Source: Mucilaginibacter sp. UBA5151 (GTDB lineage: Bacteria; Bacteroidota; Bacteroidia; Sphingobacteriales; Sphingobacteriaceae). Taken from it: 17,359 nt of DNA. Positions within the stretch are counted from its first letter, which is position 1, and each line of letters starts with the position of its first letter. Shown in pieces: positions 7,041-15,130 of this stretch. Where the stretch lies: NCBI GenBank assembly GCA_002413785.1, contig DHXR01000024.1:114847-132205 (forward strand), read 5' to 3'. The translations under genes and the position numbers were made by a program. Under the pieces are notes generated by a model, which worked only from the letters and a program-made list of their open reading frames with translations, searched no databases and was not told the DNA's origin.

Positions 7041-7163
7041 GCGCCCTTGTTGGTGTTGTCACCAACAAGTATCGATATGTTAAAATGACGTACAATGCCG
7101 GTTCGCCAATCCCCGCTTCAAAAATAGTCCATGTTGTTGGAGACAAACCAACAACGGCGAAAT
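7041..7163. repeat. Dispersed ~125-bp double-hairpin element, copy C
   Basis: Third copy of the element at 1200-1325 and 1521-1647, same orientation, about 5.4 kb away and just past ffh. The left hairpin is intact (TTGTTGGTG-TTGT-CACCAACAA). In the right hairpin two bases are lost (GGAGACAAACCAACAAC), so it pairs less well. Similarity to copy A runs on for several bases past the end (CGAAATT). It lies directly downstream of the small minus-strand gene at 7214-7408. The 70 bp between ffh and this copy hold only two direct copies of ATTTCGGATTT (6967-6977 and 6988-6998). Confidence 0.8.
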
Positions 7164-7213
7164 TGGCGGCAGTAAAATAGTAGCACCTCAAAATAAGAGG
7201 AAGCCCAACAAAA

Positions 7214-7408
7214 CTAAACCCATTCATTTCTAACCTGCTTTTGATATTCAAGTCCGTCAAGGTTTCTTTTTAGCTTTCCGAAATGCTTCCTCAAACTTTT
7301 CTTTCCGGTTTCTTTAGAAAGCTGCTCAATGGCTTGTTGAATTTTCTCTTTCGTTACAGGGCTTTTTGTTTCGATGGTTATAATCAAATGTAACCGATAA
7401 TTTTGCAT
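7214..7408 (-). CDS. Small hypothetical protein, possibly an orphan antitoxin
   Basis: A 64-aa frame on the minus strand, opposite to its neighbours. The ATG at 7406-7408 (MQNYRLHLIITIETKSP) is preferred over a TTG four codons upstream. Amino acid content is protein-like. The part after residue 35 (KSLRKHFGKLKR, then DGLEYQKQVRNEW) resembles, from memory, the short toxin-binding tail of small Bacteroidota type II antitoxins. No toxin gene follows: the next sequence downstream on its strand is copy C of the dispersed element. It may be a leftover antitoxin whose partner was lost, or an unrelated small protein. The family call is uncertain; that it is a real gene is fairly likely. Confidence 0.5.
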   Translation of the reverse strand: MQNYRLHLIITIETKSPVTKEKIQQAIEQLSKETGKKSLRKHFGKLKRNLDGLEYQKQVRNEWV

Positions 7409-7456
7409 TTTATTATCCAAATTATTATTACATTCGGATGATCAAATCATATCACA

Positions 7457-7705
7457 ATGAAAAAATATTTCATACTCTTTTTGCTGGGTCTATCCGCATT
7501 CACTGTAAGGGCACAAATCCAGCCAACCGTCCCGGTTGAAACAGCTTTTGGAAAGATTGACATGGCAGATCTTGAAATGACTTCCTGCGATTTTGAAAAA
7601 GATGCGAATGCAATGGTGCTTTTCGACCGGGCCGAAATGGCTTGCGGAATTCCGGAAATCCTAATGGAAAGACAAAAAAGAATAAAAATATTTTATTTAT
7701 TTTAA
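7457..7705 (+). pseudogene. N-terminal fragment of a DUF3857 (transglutaminase-like) secreted protein
   Basis: Codes for a signal peptide (MKKYFILFLLGLSAFTVRAQ) and the first ~60 mature residues of a DUF3857-type protein: PVETAFGKIDMADLEMTS, then DFEKDANAMVLFDRAE and RQKRIKIF. Such proteins are normally ~600-680 aa, with DUF3857 and a transglutaminase-like domain. Here homology stops after RIKIF (about 7690) and the frame ends three codons later in AT-rich sequence. The missing C-terminus is found at 16434-16630, just before aat. The gene was therefore split by the island between them, and most of its middle was lost. The fragment still has a start codon and may be made and exported as a short peptide. 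Confidence 0.75.
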
Positions 7706-7747
7706 TAGTTAAATTACCTTAATAGAATTAAACACCTCCCTTTATCA

Positions 7748-10219
7748 ATGTTATATACAACTGTCAAACTTTTCATAAAGTTCATTTTGAGCAGCCTCAT
7801 CCTTTGCACAGTGTCGATGCAAATAAAGGCAAATGATTACAGCAAAGGAGAATTGGCTTTTCACAATAATCAATTTTTTAAATCAGAAATCTATTTTCGT
7901 AATGCTTCAAACTTTTTTATCCGGGAAAAACTACCGTATCAGGCAGCCAATACAATAAACCGTTTGGGCGAAAACCTTCGTATATTGGGTAAAGAAAAAG
8001 AAGCAGAACAAATTTTAATTCAAAATGAAAGCCGGATTTTAAAATTGCCAAATCATTCACTTTTGCTGGCTCAATGCTACGATGTTTTGGGGGAATTGAA
8101 ATATTATATATCTGATGTTGAACAGGCGGGCTATTATTTCAAAAAATCGTTGGCGTTTAAAAAAAACATTTTAAAAGAAAACGATGCAGATTTAGCTTTG
8201 TCCTATTCAAACTTGGGACGATATTATAATTTCACTCAGCAGTTGGATAGTGCAATATTTTTCACCAAAATAGCTTATCTCATTATTAAAGGTCATCCGG
8301 CGAATAACAACTATGTAAACTTCGAAAAGATTTATTGTGAATATGCATACGCAGAAAAAGAAAAGATCGTAGATAAAAATAAGCAGGATTGGTACAATAG
8401 CACGTTAGTCAGACCTATTTTAGAGGAGGCGTTAAAATATAACCAGCACAATTATAGGAAACCCAATTATTGGTTGGCTGTTGTTTTACACAGCATCGGC
8501 AATACTTACACAGACGAGGTAAAAACGACCATGGAGAGTAAATCAGAGGTTGATAAACGCCCAGCGGTTTTATATTATCAGAAAGCTTTAAATTACTATT
8601 CAAATGCAATAAAAATATATAAGTCATTAATTCCAGAAGAAAACCCCCGGTTGTCAATGACCTATTATGTTAGCGGATTGGTACACACTTACTATGGGGC
8701 AGACCCTAAGTTAGCGTTAATTGACTATCAAAAGGCAATACAGCAAATCATACCTCAAACGGATACTATTCATTACTTAACTCTGCCGGTTTTAAAAGAA
8801 AGCCCTTATAATATCCATCAATATTTGTCCCTTATTTCATATAAGATAGATGCAATAAATAAACTAAATAAGGGTTCAATAGGAGTGATATATGATAAAA
8901 TTATCCTAAGCTACACAGACAATTTAATTGTGGTTTGGGCAGAACTAATTAATAATTATAAATTAAATTCCAATAAAGATATTACGACCTACTACTTTAA
9001 ACTACCTTATGGAGTAGCGTTAGATGTTTGTATAAGCCTATACGGTAAAACAAAAAACAAAAAATATTTAGGTAAAGCTTTATTTTATATTGAACTTTCT
9101 AAATATAGTGCATTCTTTAAACAGAGAATGTCAAGTACTTTACATGTAGAGTTATTTCTGAAATCGGCAAAAGAAAAATCACTCGACATTCATAAAATTC
9201 AACAAACAATTTTACCCAATGAAGCCATTTGGGAAATATACGATGACATTGATGCAATATACACATTAACAATTATCAGAAACGATGCACAATTACGGCG
9301 AATTCCAATTTCAAAATCCGACATTGAAAACTTTGAATTGTTATCAAAAGCCGACCGTTTATCATATAATAATTATAAAGCACTGGCTTTTAGTACATTT
9401 TTAAGGTTAGGACTAAATAGTAGCATTTTTAATAATGTAAAAAATATTAATATTATTCCGGGGGTGACTTTCTCTTATAACATCCCATTTGTCGGGTTGA
9501 CTTCGTCATTAAAGGGAGGTAGCTATAAAACATTGGATTATTTAATTTATAAATTTAATTTTCACTATTCCCTGTCTATCCTTATTGCAACGCAATTCAA
9601 CCGACCGAACGTCAAATCAAGTGATTTTGAAATATTGTATTCCTCACCGTCAAGTCTATCGCCGTTACCATTTACGAAAAACATGGTCAATGAAATGAAA
9701 TCCAATTATAAAGCGAAATTGGTCAATAGCAATCAGCCGTTAAAAAACATTTTAAATGATTTCAACAATCAGAACTTAGTACATATTGCTGCACATACAA
9801 TAATAAATAAAAACAATCCCGATGAATCTTATATAGTGTTGGATAACCAGCATCTTAAAATAACAGAAATATATAAGTATTCAACAAATGCTAATCTTAT
9901 AAGTTTAGGTTCGTGCGAAACTACAATCGGAAAATCTATTCCTGAGGCTGGTAGTGTACTCAATTTTGTTCGGGCATTTACCTATGCTGGTGCCAATTCG
10001 CTTACCTCAACTCTTTGGAAAGTGGATGATGAAATGACCTCCAAAATTTATAAGGATTTTTATTCAGGATTGTATAATCACGAAAATAAGATGAACGCTT
10101 TACATATAGCTCAAATAAATTATATAAATAAAGCGGTTACTGATGCTGCAAATCCGTATTATTGGGCTGGAATTATTTTGTATGGCAATATTATGCCGAT
10201 AAACCTCCAATGTAAATAG
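7748..10219 (+). CDS. Secreted TPR-CHAT domain protease (caspase-like)
   Basis: An 823-aa protein predicted to be a cysteine protease of the CHAT (caspase HetF-associated with TPRs) group. Residues 1-29 look like a Sec signal peptide (hydrophobic FIKFILSSLILCTVSM), which puts the protein in the periplasm or outside. About 30-330 are helical TPR-like repeats, e.g. AFHNNQFFKSEIYFRNAS and SYSNLGRYYNFTQQLDSAIF. About 470-820 is the CHAT domain, with the catalytic pair at H683 (HIAAH) and C723 (ISLGSCETTIG). It ends with the family block SLTSTLWKVDDEMT and PYYWAGIILYGN. Both catalytic residues are kept, so activity is likely. It is the first gene of the island, 46 bp before the sigma gene. I see no clear membrane segment other than the N-terminal one. 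The substrate is unknown. Confidence 0.88.
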   Translation: MLYTTVKLFIKFILSSLILCTVSMQIKANDYSKGELAFHNNQFFKSEIYFRNASNFFIREKLPYQAANTINRLGENLRILGKEKEAEQILIQNESRILKLPNHSLLLAQCYDVLGELKYYISDVEQAGYYFKKSLAFKKNILKENDADLALSYSNLGRYYNFTQQLDSAIFFTKIAYLIIKGHPANNNYVNFEKIYCEYAYAEKEKIVDKNKQDWYNSTLVRPILEEALKYNQHNYRKPNYWLAVVLHSIGNTYTDEVKTTMESKSEVDKRPAVLYYQKALNYYSNAIKIYKSLIPEENPRLSMTYYVSGLVHTYYGADPKLALIDYQKAIQQIIPQTDTIHYLTLPVLKESPYNIHQYLSLISYKIDAINKLNKGSIGVIYDKIILSYTDNLIVVWAELINNYKLNSNKDITTYYFKLPYGVALDVCISLYGKTKNKKYLGKALFYIELSKYSAFFKQRMSSTLHVELFLKSAKEKSLDIHKIQQTILPNEAIWEIYDDIDAIYTLTIIRNDAQLRRIPISKSDIENFELLSKADRLSYNNYKALAFSTFLRLGLNSSIFNNVKNINIIPGVTFSYNIPFVGLTSSLKGGSYKTLDYLIYKFNFHYSLSILIATQFNRPNVKSSDFEILYSSPSSLSPLPFTKNMVNEMKSNYKAKLVNSNQPLKNILNDFNNQNLVHIAAHTIINKNNPDESYIVLDNQHLKITEIYKYSTNANLISLGSCETTIGKSIPEAGSVLNFVRAFTYAGANSLTSTLWKVDDEMTSKIYKDFYSGLYNHENKMNALHIAQINYINKAVTDAANPYYWAGIILYGNIMPINLQCK

Positions 10220-10265
10220 CAGTGATTCATAGCCTTAATTTTTTTACCATAGCAATTATATATTA

Positions 10266-10832
10266 TTGAAAACAGACTTCATTAATTCAATTAAATCTGG
10301 TAAAAAGGACGAGCTATTGGATGTTTATAAAAGATACCGAAATGATTTTATTCGTTGGGCGGTAACAAATTATAACGTTTCTATAGAAGAAGCAAAGGAC
10401 GTTTTCCAAGATATAATTATTGCATTATATCAGAATATTACAGACGGTAAGTTAACTGAACTTAATTGTGAGCTTAGGACATTTTTGTATCAGATAGGGA
10501 AATTTAAGTTATTGAATTTAAAGAAAAGGGAACAACATAAAACATTATACGAAGAGGATTTTTTGCACGTAACCCCGATGGGAGTTGATACCTTTTTCGA
10601 TACAGATGAAGAAAAGTACATAAATTATGAATTAAGTAATTATCTATCTCATTTATGCGAAAACTGCCGTACACTTATTGATTTGTTTTACATCAAAGAA
10701 CTCCCGCTAAAAAAAGTAGCCAAAATTATGGGCTATAAAAACGAAGACGTTGCAAAGAAGAAGCGTTACGAATGCTTTAAGAAATTAACAGTTATTTATC
10801 AAAAAGAAAAACAAAATGGAACAAAGAGATAG
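10266..10832 (+). CDS. ECF-type RNA polymerase sigma factor
   Basis: A 188-aa sigma-70 family factor of the extracytoplasmic function group, which directs RNA polymerase to a small regulon. Region 2 spans about residues 20-90 (RYRNDFIRWAVTNYNV, EEAKDVFQDIIIALYQNI). Region 4 is at about 130-180, with a helix-turn-helix (LIDLFYIKELPLKKVAKIMG and the recognition helix after YKNEDVAKKKRYECF). There is no sigma region 1 or 3. No in-frame ATG fits the start; TTG at 10266 begins the expected N-terminus KTDFINSIKSGKKDELLDVY, so I use it. A weak start may keep levels low. It is 46 bp after the CHAT gene, and its last 17 nt overlap the membrane TPR gene, which fits sigma/anti-sigma coupling. Confidence 0.9.
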   Translation: MKTDFINSIKSGKKDELLDVYKRYRNDFIRWAVTNYNVSIEEAKDVFQDIIIALYQNITDGKLTELNCELRTFLYQIGKFKLLNLKKREQHKTLYEEDFLHVTPMGVDTFFDTDEEKYINYELSNYLSHLCENCRTLIDLFYIKELPLKKVAKIMGYKNEDVAKKKRYECFKKLTVIYQKEKQNGTKR

Positions 10833-11544
10833 GTCTTTTTTTGATGAAATAAATGATTATCATTTTGGCAATCTTTCTGCTCAGGATAAATTATTATTCG
10901 ATTCGAGGCTTATCATTGACCTTGAATTAGCAGCCGCTTATGAGGAATTTTCGGACACTTTAAAAATAATAAAGCAACAAAATATTCATAACTTAAAAAA
11001 TGATTTCCAATTATTGGATGCTGTTTTGGATAAAGAATTTTTATCGAATCAAAAGCGCAAACCAGTTATCCTTTATATAGCCGCTACTTTGGTTGTTTTG
11101 CTGTCAATTAGCATGATATACTTCCACCAGAATAAATTAGATAACCCCGCAAAGGCTTATTACGAAAAAGATATTGGGTTACCTGTTGTTATGGGTGAAA
11201 ATAATAATATTCAGTTAGATAGAGCGATGTCTTTTTACAAGCTTAATGATTATGAAAAGGCTAAAAATATTTTAACATTATTATCTAACAAAAAGCCAAC
11301 AGATACGCTAACTTATTACATTGGTGTAAATAATTATGAATTAGGACAGTATAAAAATGCAATTAATTTTTTTAAAAAAGTTGATAAACAATCATCCTTT
11401 TATGATAAAGCTCAGTATCGTTTAGGATTATCTTATTGGCAGGTAAACGAAATCGATAGTACACGACAGGTTTTTAGTAACTTGAAATCCCCAAGCTCTT
11501 CTTACAGCGTTCAAGCTGAACTTATTTTAAAAAAAATAAAATAG
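10816..11544 (+). CDS. Membrane TPR protein, probable anti-sigma factor
   Basis: A 242-aa single-pass protein. Residues 1-~80 are cytoplasmic and have the look of the zinc-less anti-sigma N-terminus common in Bacteroidota (DYHFGNLSAQDKLLFDSRL, then DLELAAAYEEF). A membrane helix lies at about 83-103 (PVILYIAATLVVLLSISMIY), preceded by KRK, which predicts N-in/C-out. Residues ~130-242 are TPRs on the periplasmic side (AMSFYKLNDYEKAKNIL, YYIGVNNYELGQYKNAINFF, YRLGLSYWQVNEIDSTRQVF). The start ATG lies inside the sigma gene (17-nt overlap), so the two are probably translated together. The role as anti-sigma is inferred from context and layout, not from a named domain. The periplasmic TPRs could be the sensor or the target of the CHAT protease. 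Confidence 0.75.
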   Translation: MEQRDRSFFDEINDYHFGNLSAQDKLLFDSRLIIDLELAAAYEEFSDTLKIIKQQNIHNLKNDFQLLDAVLDKEFLSNQKRKPVILYIAATLVVLLSISMIYFHQNKLDNPAKAYYEKDIGLPVVMGENNNIQLDRAMSFYKLNDYEKAKNILTLLSNKKPTDTLTYYIGVNNYELGQYKNAINFFKKVDKQSSFYDKAQYRLGLSYWQVNEIDSTRQVFSNLKSPSSSYSVQAELILKKIK

Positions 11545-11764
11545 GCGGTTACCTTTTTGTTTTTGGATTGATATACTCAAAACTAACCCGAAAATGGTTG
11601 TGTTTAAATTCATTGCATTTACAATTTAAATTTTATTTATGAAAAAAATCCTACCTATGCGATTAATCAGCCTATTGAAAACATCATGTAATAATGCCGC
11701 CAGTTTTGATGAAAATGATATTTGTGGAAAGGAGTTTGCAAAATTCAACCCTAATATCAATTTT
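11545..11764 (+). other. Gap between the membrane TPR gene and the LamG gene
   Basis: A 220-bp stretch, the largest gap in the island's gene run, so a promoter here is possible, but I found no convincing -33/-7 pair. An open frame continuous with the LamG lipoprotein begins with ATG at 11639. The 42 codons it would add carry no signal peptide and would bury the lipoprotein signal, so I treat them as leader sequence. Confidence 0.4.
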
Positions 11765-12949
11765 ATGAAGTTCCTCAAACCTTTCATCATTATTTTTTCA
11801 CTGGTATTAACTTTCTCTTCCTGCCAAAAGGAGACAAATTATTTACCTGCAATTAATAGTTTGCAGTCTGATATTACCGCACTTCAAAAACGTTCTGATT
11901 CTTTATCAACTGCGCTTACAAAAACAAATAATACAGTATTAAATTTGAGTGCAGAGATATTGACCTTAACCAATACTCAGAACAACCAGCAACAAAATAT
12001 AGATTCTATAAAGACAAAGATAGCTACTATTTTAACGTCATTATCCACTTTGAGTACTCAGGTACAACAAGAAAATACTAAAATTTCAAATCTAACTGGT
12101 CAGCTAACTCAGACTAATGCAAATATTTCAGCGATTAATGGTCAGATAACACAGATAAGCTTGCAAATACAGCAATTAAATAGTCAATATTCCAATTTAC
12201 TGGCACAGTTGACTACTGTATTAAACCAATTATCTATACCATCAAGTCTTGCAAGTGGGTTAATTGCTTATTTTCCGTTTAATGGGAATGCAAATGATAT
12301 GAGTGGCAATAATAATAATAATGGAACGGTAAGTGGTGCAAGTTTAACTACAGATAGGTTTGGCAATCTTAATAGTGCATATAGTTTCGATGGAGTTTCT
12401 AACTATATTGAATTACCAGTACTTGTATCATTAGAAAATAGTTCAAAAATGACTTTTTCTACTTGGGTTAATACAAATTATACTTATCCGACAGACCCAA
12501 TAACCAAAACTTCTTATGTTTTTTCTCAATGGAGTTCAACTATTGGGGCTGCTGGCGTAAACATTGGTGTAAATATTGGAGTATGGAGTACAAAAGCATA
12601 TACAACTGCTTTTATAAGCGATACACAAATTGTGACTAACCCACTTCCAATTCCAACAAACACATGGGCAAATTATACGATTGTATATGACGGTACGCAA
12701 AGCAATGTAACTCAACGATTGGCGGTATATGTGAATGGTGTATTTAGTTCTTATGTAGGGAATAATAATGTGCCATCGACAATAGGAAGTTTAGCAAACA
12801 GAACGGTAATAGGCGCATTAATTGGGGCTAACCTTGCGGTAGGATACCCAAAGACAATAGGTTATTATTTTTCAGGTAAGTTAGATGATATAAGAATCTA
12901 TAATAGGGTACTTACTTCGTCAGAAATTCAATATATAGGAACTCATTAA
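11765..12949 (+). CDS. Coiled-coil lipoprotein with C-terminal LamG-like domain
   Basis: A 394-aa lipoprotein. The ATG at 11765 gives an excellent signal, MKFLKPFIIIFSLVLTFSSC with Cys20; the frame is open to an ATG at 11639. Residues ~30-157 are a long Ser/Thr/Gln-rich coiled coil (e.g. NSLQSDITALQKRSDSLSTA, QLTQTNANISAINGQITQIS), like a stalk. Residues ~164-394 are a concanavalin A-like LamG domain, starting GLIAYFPFNGNANDMSG and ending FSGKLDDIRIYNRVLTSSEI. LamG domains usually bind glycans or proteins. A surface adhesin on a stalk is the likely build. It follows the sigma/anti-sigma pair and may belong to the same regulon (inference). Confidence 0.85.
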   Translation: MKFLKPFIIIFSLVLTFSSCQKETNYLPAINSLQSDITALQKRSDSLSTALTKTNNTVLNLSAEILTLTNTQNNQQQNIDSIKTKIATILTSLSTLSTQVQQENTKISNLTGQLTQTNANISAINGQITQISLQIQQLNSQYSNLLAQLTTVLNQLSIPSSLASGLIAYFPFNGNANDMSGNNNNNGTVSGASLTTDRFGNLNSAYSFDGVSNYIELPVLVSLENSSKMTFSTWVNTNYTYPTDPITKTSYVFSQWSSTIGAAGVNIGVNIGVWSTKAYTTAFISDTQIVTNPLPIPTNTWANYTIVYDGTQSNVTQRLAVYVNGVFSSYVGNNNVPSTIGSLANRTVIGALIGANLAVGYPKTIGYYFSGKLDDIRIYNRVLTSSEIQYIGTH

Positions 12950-12988
12950 TCGGTAAACAATAAAATATAGAATCTTAAATTTTATTAA

Positions 12989-13282
12989 ATGAAAAAAACA
13001 ACTAAATTCCTATTACTTGTAATTACTCTCTGTTCATTGGCAGCTTGTCAATCTCAATCTGTATCAATTAATGACCCGAAATTAAAATCAATGATTGATA
13101 GCATTGTTCGGGTACGTGTAGACAAGGAGGTACAAGCAACCATGCACCAATACATTTTACAACAACAAGCATATCCCTCAAACTATCGTAAAATTGCCAG
13201 AGAAGAAGGTGAACGTGCTGCGGGTAGAGCGGTACAAGAACATGAGAGTGAAGAGGATGCTCCATACCGTAGTGGATACTAA
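12989..13282 (+). CDS. Small lipoprotein, unknown function
   Basis: A 97-aa protein with a lipoprotein signal, TKFLLLVITLCSLAAC, Cys20. The mature part is short and highly charged: a helical segment KLKSMIDSIVRVRVDKEVQA, then NYRKIAREEGERAAGRAVQE and an acidic end. It is unlike any family I know. It lies 39 bp after the LamG gene and 14 bp before the next lipoprotein gene, all in one direction. No ribosome site of the Shine-Dalgarno type is visible, as for most genes of this island. Confidence 0.75.
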   Translation: MKKTTKFLLLVITLCSLAACQSQSVSINDPKLKSMIDSIVRVRVDKEVQATMHQYILQQQAYPSNYRKIAREEGERAAGRAVQEHESEEDAPYRSGY

Positions 13283-13296
13283 CACTTTATTATATT

Positions 13297-13764
13297 ATGA
13301 AAAAACTATTATTTCTATTACCAACTAAGTATCAACCCTTATCAATAATTGTAACGTGTTTTCTTTTACTCTTAATAGGATGTGATTCTCCACAAAAAAG
13401 GGCTAAAGAATATATGGATTCTGGATATAAAAAATCAGGCAGCGGCGATGAACAAGGAGCATTGGCTGACTTCACCAAAGCGTCAGAAATTGTGCCAGAT
13501 TATGGTGAAGCGTACTATGATATAGCGCAATGTAAATTAAATTGTTGCACACCCCCGCAAGATTGGAATGGTGCATTAATAGCCCTTAATAAAGCAATAG
13601 AATTTACCACTTATCGCAACACACTAATGAATGAATATCGAACAAGAGGTATGGTTAAAGAGCACCTTGGAGATTATGAAGGACGTTGTGCAGACTATAA
13701 AGAGGCATTTCAATTAGGAGGAGATGCGGATTTAGCTGAAAAGATAAATCATTTATGTAAATGA
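13297..13764 (+). CDS. TPR lipoprotein
   Basis: A 155-aa lipoprotein. A long signal (IIVTCFLLLLIGC, Cys29) is followed by TPR-like helices: AKEYMDSGYKKSGSGDEQGA, then LADFTKASEIVPDYGEAYYD, and WNGALIALNKAIEF and EHLGDYEGRCADYKEAFQLG. Two Cys pairs in the mature part (CKLNCC and a Cys in the last helix) may form disulfides. Its stop overlaps the start of the FISUMP gene by 4 nt (ATGA), so the two are translationally coupled. The third TPR protein of the island after the CHAT protease and the membrane protein; it may dock onto one of them, but this is inference. Confidence 0.8.
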   Translation: MKKLLFLLPTKYQPLSIIVTCFLLLLIGCDSPQKRAKEYMDSGYKKSGSGDEQGALADFTKASEIVPDYGEAYYDIAQCKLNCCTPPQDWNGALIALNKAIEFTTYRNTLMNEYRTRGMVKEHLGDYEGRCADYKEAFQLGGDADLAEKINHLCK

Positions 13765-15128
13765 AAATCATCATGTCGAAATCAAAATATTACGTTTTAT
13801 TAAATTTTGTACTCATGTTTTTTTCGTGTACAACGAAATCTAATAAAACACCAACTGTTAAAGATTCTGCAATAAACCAACAACGAAAGATTGACACCGT
13901 ATCGTATAAAAGCATCACAATTGGAAATCAAGAATGGATGTCAGAGAATTTAAATTCAAGTGAATTTAGTAACGGTGATAAAATTATGGAAGCCAAATCT
14001 AACGAGGAATGGGAAGCGGCAGCAACAACACAGACACCTGCTTGGTGTTATTATAATAATGACCGTTCAAAGGGTGCAAAATATGGAAAATTATACAATT
14101 GGTACGCTGTTAATGACAGTAGGGGTTTAGCACCTGCCGGGTGGCAAATTCCAAAGAATGAAGATTGGGAAAGTTTAATTAATTATCTCGGTAAAGATAG
14201 TTCGGCCACAATGCTAAAAAGTAAAACTGATTGGCAAACAGGTGATGGGTCTAATACAACCAGATTTAATGCTTATCCTGCTGGATTAAGGATAGGAGGA
14301 TTGATTAATGGTAATAGCAGTTATGATTCATGTGAGCAGGCTGGCGGGGAATGTGATTACTGGGCTTCCGATTATACAATTGATGCGGGTGTACACTTTT
14401 ACATGTTTGATGCGTATAATAAAGCAGAAATTGGCGGAGAACAAAAAGGATATGGATTATCAGTACGCTGTTTCCGACCTATAACAATTGCTGTAAACAA
14501 TAATCAACTAAACACCTATAAATCAGTTAAAATTGGAAATCAAATTTGGATGGCTGAAAATTTAAATGTTAGTACATTTAATAATGGTGACCCGATAACT
14601 ATAGCTTCAAATTCAGAAAGCTGCAAGGCATTTGGTTTGGCTGATAAATCATCTTATTGTTATTATGAAAATAATCCAGCGATAGGTAATATATATGGTA
14701 AATTATATAATTACTATGCAGTAACTGATAATCGTGGTTTAGCACCCAAAGGTTGGCATATCCCTACAAATGCTGAATGGGATACTTTACAGACTTATTT
14801 GTACGATAGATATTCTTCAATCCTAACCGCCGATATAGACAAAAAAGCTGACGATAATCTAATTTCCATTTTGAGTAGCAAACGGTATTGGACTGATGGG
14901 AGAAATGGCACAAATCTTACTGGTTTTAATGCTTTACCTTGTGGTGAATGGGACAGTTTTTTTTCCAGATTCGATAGGATTGGTTATGACGCTTTTTTTT
15001 GGGGTGTAAATACAAGTGTTCATTTTGTCCCGCAATCTGTAAATGGTGATGCCGGAAGTATTATTTTGAAAAATCCGTATCGGGAAGAAGGCAATTATAG
15101 AGCAGTGCGCTGTATAAAGGATAATTGA
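13761..15128 (+). CDS. Lipoprotein with two FISUMP domains
   Basis: A 455-aa lipoprotein with signal MSKSKYYVLLNFVLMFFSC (Cys23 from the first ATG; a second ATG at codon 5 is also possible). It carries two copies of the Fibrobacter succinogenes major paralogous domain (FISUMP, TIGR02145 type). The first is at ~48-240 (SITIGNQEWMSENLN, GKLYNWYAVNDSRGLAPAGW, LSVRCFRP). The second is at ~252-453 (SVKIGNQIWMAENLN, GKLYNYYAVTDNRGLAPKGW, YRAVRCIKD). Single-domain forms are most common. Both copies keep the GNQxWM, GxLYNxYAV and VRC landmarks. The function is unproven, but the domain is found in secreted and surface proteins of Bacteroidota and Fibrobacter. ATGA overlap with the TPR lipoprotein gene; last gene before a terminator. 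Confidence 0.9.
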   Translation: MKIIMSKSKYYVLLNFVLMFFSCTTKSNKTPTVKDSAINQQRKIDTVSYKSITIGNQEWMSENLNSSEFSNGDKIMEAKSNEEWEAAATTQTPAWCYYNNDRSKGAKYGKLYNWYAVNDSRGLAPAGWQIPKNEDWESLINYLGKDSSATMLKSKTDWQTGDGSNTTRFNAYPAGLRIGGLINGNSSYDSCEQAGGECDYWASDYTIDAGVHFYMFDAYNKAEIGGEQKGYGLSVRCFRPITIAVNNNQLNTYKSVKIGNQIWMAENLNVSTFNNGDPITIASNSESCKAFGLADKSSYCYYENNPAIGNIYGKLYNYYAVTDNRGLAPKGWHIPTNAEWDTLQTYLYDRYSSILTADIDKKADDNLISILSSKRYWTDGRNGTNLTGFNALPCGEWDSFFSRFDRIGYDAFFWGVNTSVHFVPQSVNGDAGSIILKNPYREEGNYRAVRCIKDN

Positions 15129-15130
15129 GG

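Noticed and set aside
7003..7260. 85-codon minus-strand frame through copy C of the repeat
   Set aside because: It is mostly the translated repeat and overlaps the better-supported small gene at 7214-7408.
11639..11764. Longer start for the LamG lipoprotein
   Set aside because: The extra 42 residues would bury a textbook lipoprotein signal ending at Cys20 of the shorter form.
7748..15128. Part of a type III-E CRISPR locus
   Set aside because: There is no repeat-spacer array, no Cas7-11/gRAMP, Cas1 or Csx30-like gene in the window, and the protease is predicted to be secreted. Only the TPR-CHAT plus sigma logic is similar.
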